Assembly (NCBI GenBank): GCA_964625865.1
Contig: CAZVEV010000123.1
Span: forward strand, 1 to 15,822
Origin: CAZVEV01 sp964625865
GTDB taxonomy: Bacteria > Planctomycetota > Phycisphaerae > SM23-33
Length of the DNA: 15,822 nucleotides
Reading direction: 5' to 3'
A model generated the notes under the pieces. That model was given only the letters and a program-made list of their open reading frames with translations, made no database searches and had not been told where the DNA came from. Below are positions 14,042 through 15,822 of the stretch, in pieces. The first letter of the stretch is position 1. Each line of letters opens with the position of its first letter. The position numbers and the translations under genes are program-made.

Positions 14042-14817
14042 GCATGGCCGATCTGTCACCGGAAGTGGTCGCGGCGAACCGCGCCGCGGCCGGTCTGAGC
14101 GAGCAGACCATGCCTCGCTCGGTGGCGATCATTATGGACGGCAACGGGCGGTGGGCTCGCAAGCGCGGCCTGCGCCGGACGGCCGGACACATGCAGGGCG
14201 CCGAGACCGTCAGCGACATCATCGCTGAAGCCGCATGCCTGGGCCTCAGCGCACTGACGCTCTACAGCTTCTCGATCGAGAACTGGTCTCGCCCGCGTGA
14301 GGAAGTCAACACGCTGATGCACATCTACGCCGAGCACCTGGTGCGTGAGCGTCCGATGATGGTCTCGCACAACCTGCGCGTCCGTCATCTTGGGCGGCGC
14401 GACGGCCTGCCGGACAGCGTTCTTCGCGAGTTGGACGAATCGTGCAACATTTCGGCGAGCAACACGGGCATGTTTCTCGGATTGGCGCTGAACTACGGCT
14501 CGCGAGCAGAGATGGCCGACGCAGTAACGCGTATCGCCCGCCGCGTGGCTGACGGCGAGCTGGACCCCATCGAGATCGGCGAGCAGACGATATCCGATGC
14601 GTTGGATTCGTCAGGCATGCCCGACCCGGACCTGCTGATCCGGACCTCCGGCGAGATGCGGCTGAGCAACTTCCTGTTGTGGCAGTTGTCGTACGCGGAG
14701 TTCTACGTGACCGACGTGTACTGGCCGGATTTCACCATAGGCGAGTTCCACAAGGCGCTGCGCAGCTTCGGCAGCCGTCATCGCCGGTTCGGCGGAGTGG
14801 ATGAGTCCAACGCGTGA
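14038..14817 (+). CDS. uppS: Undecaprenyl diphosphate synthase (cis-prenyltransferase)
   Basis: 259 residues. It elongates farnesyl diphosphate with isopentenyl diphosphate to the C55 lipid carrier needed for wall and surface-polysaccharide assembly. The family blocks are intact: IIMDGNGRWARKRGLRRTAGH (about 32-52, with the catalytic Asp), LYSFSIENWSRP, and near the end DLLIRTSGEMRLSNFLLWQL followed by SYAEFYVTDVYWPDF. The GTG at 14038 is chosen because GAGGG (14027-14031) lies 6 bases upstream; ATG at 14044 is a possible alternative. It overlaps the purA stop as GTGA. The more usual neighbour cdsA is absent; instead a repeat-bounded segment begins 5 bases after the stop. Confidence 0.95.
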   Translation: MSMADLSPEVVAANRAAAGLSEQTMPRSVAIIMDGNGRWARKRGLRRTAGHMQGAETVSDIIAEAACLGLSALTLYSFSIENWSRPREEVNTLMHIYAEHLVRERPMMVSHNLRVRHLGRRDGLPDSVLRELDESCNISASNTGMFLGLALNYGSRAEMADAVTRIARRVADGELDPIEIGEQTISDALDSSGMPDPDLLIRTSGEMRLSNFLLWQLSYAEFYVTDVYWPDFTIGEFHKALRSFGSRHRRFGGVDESNA

Positions 14818-14822
14818 ATCTC

Positions 14823-14857
14823 TGGTTGACTGGTTGATTGGTTGACTGGTTAACTGG
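14823..14857 (+). repeat. Octamer tandem array, left arm
   Basis: Four and a half consecutive 8-bp units: TGGTTGAC, TGGTTGAT, TGGTTGAC, TGGTTAAC, then TGG. The array begins 5 bases after the uppS stop. It is the inverted counterpart of the array at 15261-15308, including the odd unit with T instead of C at its end. Confidence 0.9.
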
Positions 14858-14913
14858 GTTGGACGCCCTCGTCGGGTGCTGTGGGCTCCATTGACGGGTT
14901 GGCGGTGCCAACG

Positions 14914-15189
14914 ATGAAGATAGCAGCACGAGAGAACTTCCGATTCACGGACAAGCGGCTGGCGCTGGGACTAGCGATATGCCTCGCGTGGGGTCTGGCG
15001 GATGTCCTGAGAGGCGCCGAATCGCATTGGGACCGGACGGGTGTCGCATCGTCACTGACCGGCTTGGCAAGCATGGCTTGTGTCATCTGGGCAATTCTGG
15101 GCAAGACGCGCCAATGCCTGTTCTTGCTCCTGACGGCGGTGATAGCGATACTCATAGCCGTCAGGCCTTTTGTCTCCGTGGCACGATGA
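14914..15189 (+). CDS. Small predicted membrane protein of unknown function
   Basis: 91 residues from ATG at 14914; the frame also opens at GTG 14881 (102 residues). Neither start has a clear ribosome binding site. A stem-loop (GTTGGC 14898-14903 with GCCAAC 14907-14912) touches the ATG and might block or mark the start. Three hydrophobic segments are visible: LALGLAICLAWGLADVL, an Ala/Ser/Met-rich helix (TGLASMACVIWAIL), and CLFLLLTAVIAILIAV near the C-terminus. The loops are charged, with Lys/Arg in front of the first and third helices, giving a plausible three-pass topology. Base and codon use (several ATA, AGA and CTA codons) differ from neighbouring genes. It lies inside inverted octamer arrays, so it may be cargo of an inserted element. 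I do not recognise the family. Confidence 0.55.
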   Translation: MKIAARENFRFTDKRLALGLAICLAWGLADVLRGAESHWDRTGVASSLTGLASMACVIWAILGKTRQCLFLLLTAVIAILIAVRPFVSVAR

Positions 15190-15203
15190 CGGCGTGCTCC
15201 TGT

Positions 15204-15242
15204 ACGTGGTTGCTTCGCTGCGCTCCGCAGCCCACGGCACCC
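15204..15242 (+). repeat. Third copy of the dispersed REP-like element
   Basis: Shares ACGTGGTTGC at its start and CCCACGGCACCC at its end with the arm at 557-591. The middle differs and holds its own small stem (GCTGCG at 15217-15222 with CGCAGC at 15226-15231). It lies 14 bases after the stop of the small membrane-protein gene. Confidence 0.65.
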
Positions 15243-15260
15243 GGTTTGGCCCTATGATCG

Positions 15261-15308
15261 GTCAACCAGTCAACCAGTTAACCAGTTAACCAATACACCA
15301 GTTAACCA
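15261..15308 (-). repeat. Octamer tandem array, right arm
   Basis: Six consecutive 8-bp units: GTCAACCA twice, GTTAACCA twice, ATACACCA, GTTAACCA. The last four (15277-15308) match the reverse complement of the left arm (14823-14854) at 28 of 32 positions, and two of the four differences would be G-U pairs in RNA. The array ends one base before the arfB start codon. Confidence 0.9.
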
Positions 15309-15309
15309 A

Positions 15310-15738
15310 ATGACGATTCGCATCACACCGAACATCTCGATTGCCGACGACGAGGTCACGTTCGAGTTCGTCCGTTCGCCGGGGCCGGGCGGGCAGAACG
15401 TCAACAAGGTCTCGACGACGGCCCAACTGCGCTTCGACGTGGGGGCCAGCGAATCGCTGAGCGACGAGGTCAAGCAGCGCCTTCGCACGCTGGCCGGACG
15501 ACGCATGACGGCTGACGGCGTGCTGGTCATCCAGGCCAGGCGCTACCGCAGCCAGGCGCGGAATCGTGACGACGCACTGGACCGGTTTGTGGACCTCGTC
15601 CGCCGCGCCGCGGCCCGTCCCAAGGTCCGCCGCAAGACCAAACCCACCGCCGCCTCGAAGCAGCGACGCCTGGAGACCAAGCGCCGCCGGTCGCTCACCA
15701 AGCAGCGCCGCCGGCCGGTCAATCGCGACCGGGACTGA
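15310..15738 (+). CDS. arfB: Alternative ribosome-rescue factor / peptidyl-tRNA hydrolase
   Basis: 142 residues, matching E. coli ArfB (YaeJ, 140). It enters stalled ribosomes lacking a stop codon and hydrolyses the peptidyl-tRNA. The release-factor-like domain carries RSPGPGGQNVNKVST (about 23-37) with the catalytic GGQ, followed by LRF. The C-terminal tail (about 105-142) is very rich in Lys and Arg, as needed to fill the empty mRNA channel. Full-length class I release factors are excluded by size and by the lack of a codon-recognition domain. The ATG at 15310 follows the octamer array directly, so no Shine-Dalgarno sequence is present. It was probably a direct neighbour of uppS before the intervening segment arrived (inference). 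Confidence 0.93.
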   Translation: MTIRITPNISIADDEVTFEFVRSPGPGGQNVNKVSTTAQLRFDVGASESLSDEVKQRLRTLAGRRMTADGVLVIQARRYRSQARNRDDALDRFVDLVRRAAARPKVRRKTKPTAASKQRRLETKRRRSLTKQRRRPVNRDRD

Positions 15739-15822
15739 CCTGCGATGCCGCCCTCGCCAGTGCCACAACGTGCCGAGCGACCATTCCGGCCCGGGCGCGA
15801 CATTCTCACATTCTTAAGAATG

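Noticed and set aside
14850..15155. 101-codon minus-strand frame inside the cassette-like segment
   Set aside because: It opposes the small membrane-protein frame, has no hydrophobic or domain pattern, and ends in the octamer array. A real gene cannot be fully excluded.
14823..15308. CRISPR array or integron attC site
   Set aside because: The repeats are 8 bp and contiguous with no spacers. GTTGGAC at 14858-14864 resembles an attC core, but no matching opposite core or attC fold was found.

Overview
The window is GC-rich bacterial DNA whose gene content points to a planctomycete, most likely Phycisphaerae-like. This rests on content only: Tat-exported Gfo/Idh oxidoreductases, a Tat-exported sulfatase, a secreted pectate-lyase-like protein, a secreted HEAT-repeat protein and a BlaI/M56 pair, next to ordinary housekeeping genes. 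A run of exactly 100 N (10184-10283) shows this is a scaffold, probably a metagenome assembly.

Layout. 1-6188 is transcribed leftward. A three-gene unit begins at 6188: a predicted lipoprotein with a papain/C39-like or BtrH-like fold, then a pectate-lyase-like beta-helix protein, then a sulfatase. The last two overlap by ATGA. After a 346-bp spacer carrying two mirror-image GC-rich palindromes come an M29-type aminopeptidase, a spacer with an 87-bp hairpin repeat, and the start of a Tat-type Gfo/Idh oxidoreductase that runs off the left edge. A divergent control region (6189-6394) separates this block from a rightward pair: a complete Gfo/Idh oxidoreductase and a large secreted HEAT-repeat protein (6395-9774). 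The sulfatase, lyase and oxidoreductases fit a polysaccharide and sugar-acid catabolic role at the cell envelope.

9775-12508 holds a leftward BlaI-type repressor and M56 (BlaR1/MecR1-like) membrane metallopeptidase with an ATGA overlap. Just upstream is a good sigma70-type promoter whose -10 overlaps a TACA-N2-TGTA operator. The M56 protein has no recognisable beta-lactam sensor. Its outer part is instead a short unknown domain inside long Glu/Arg-rich segments, with a 15-residue tandem repeat that contains the assembly gap and a C-terminal leucine-rich coiled coil.

12737-15738 is rightward: purA, uppS (overlapping purA by GTGA) and arfB. Between uppS and arfB sits a roughly 486-bp segment bounded by inverted arrays of an 8-bp repeat. 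It encloses a small three-helix membrane-protein ORF of lower GC and a copy of the dispersed hairpin repeat also seen at 505-591. This looks like an inserted cassette and is the most unusual structure in the window, together with the sensor end of the M56 protein. No tRNA, rRNA or CRISPR array was seen.
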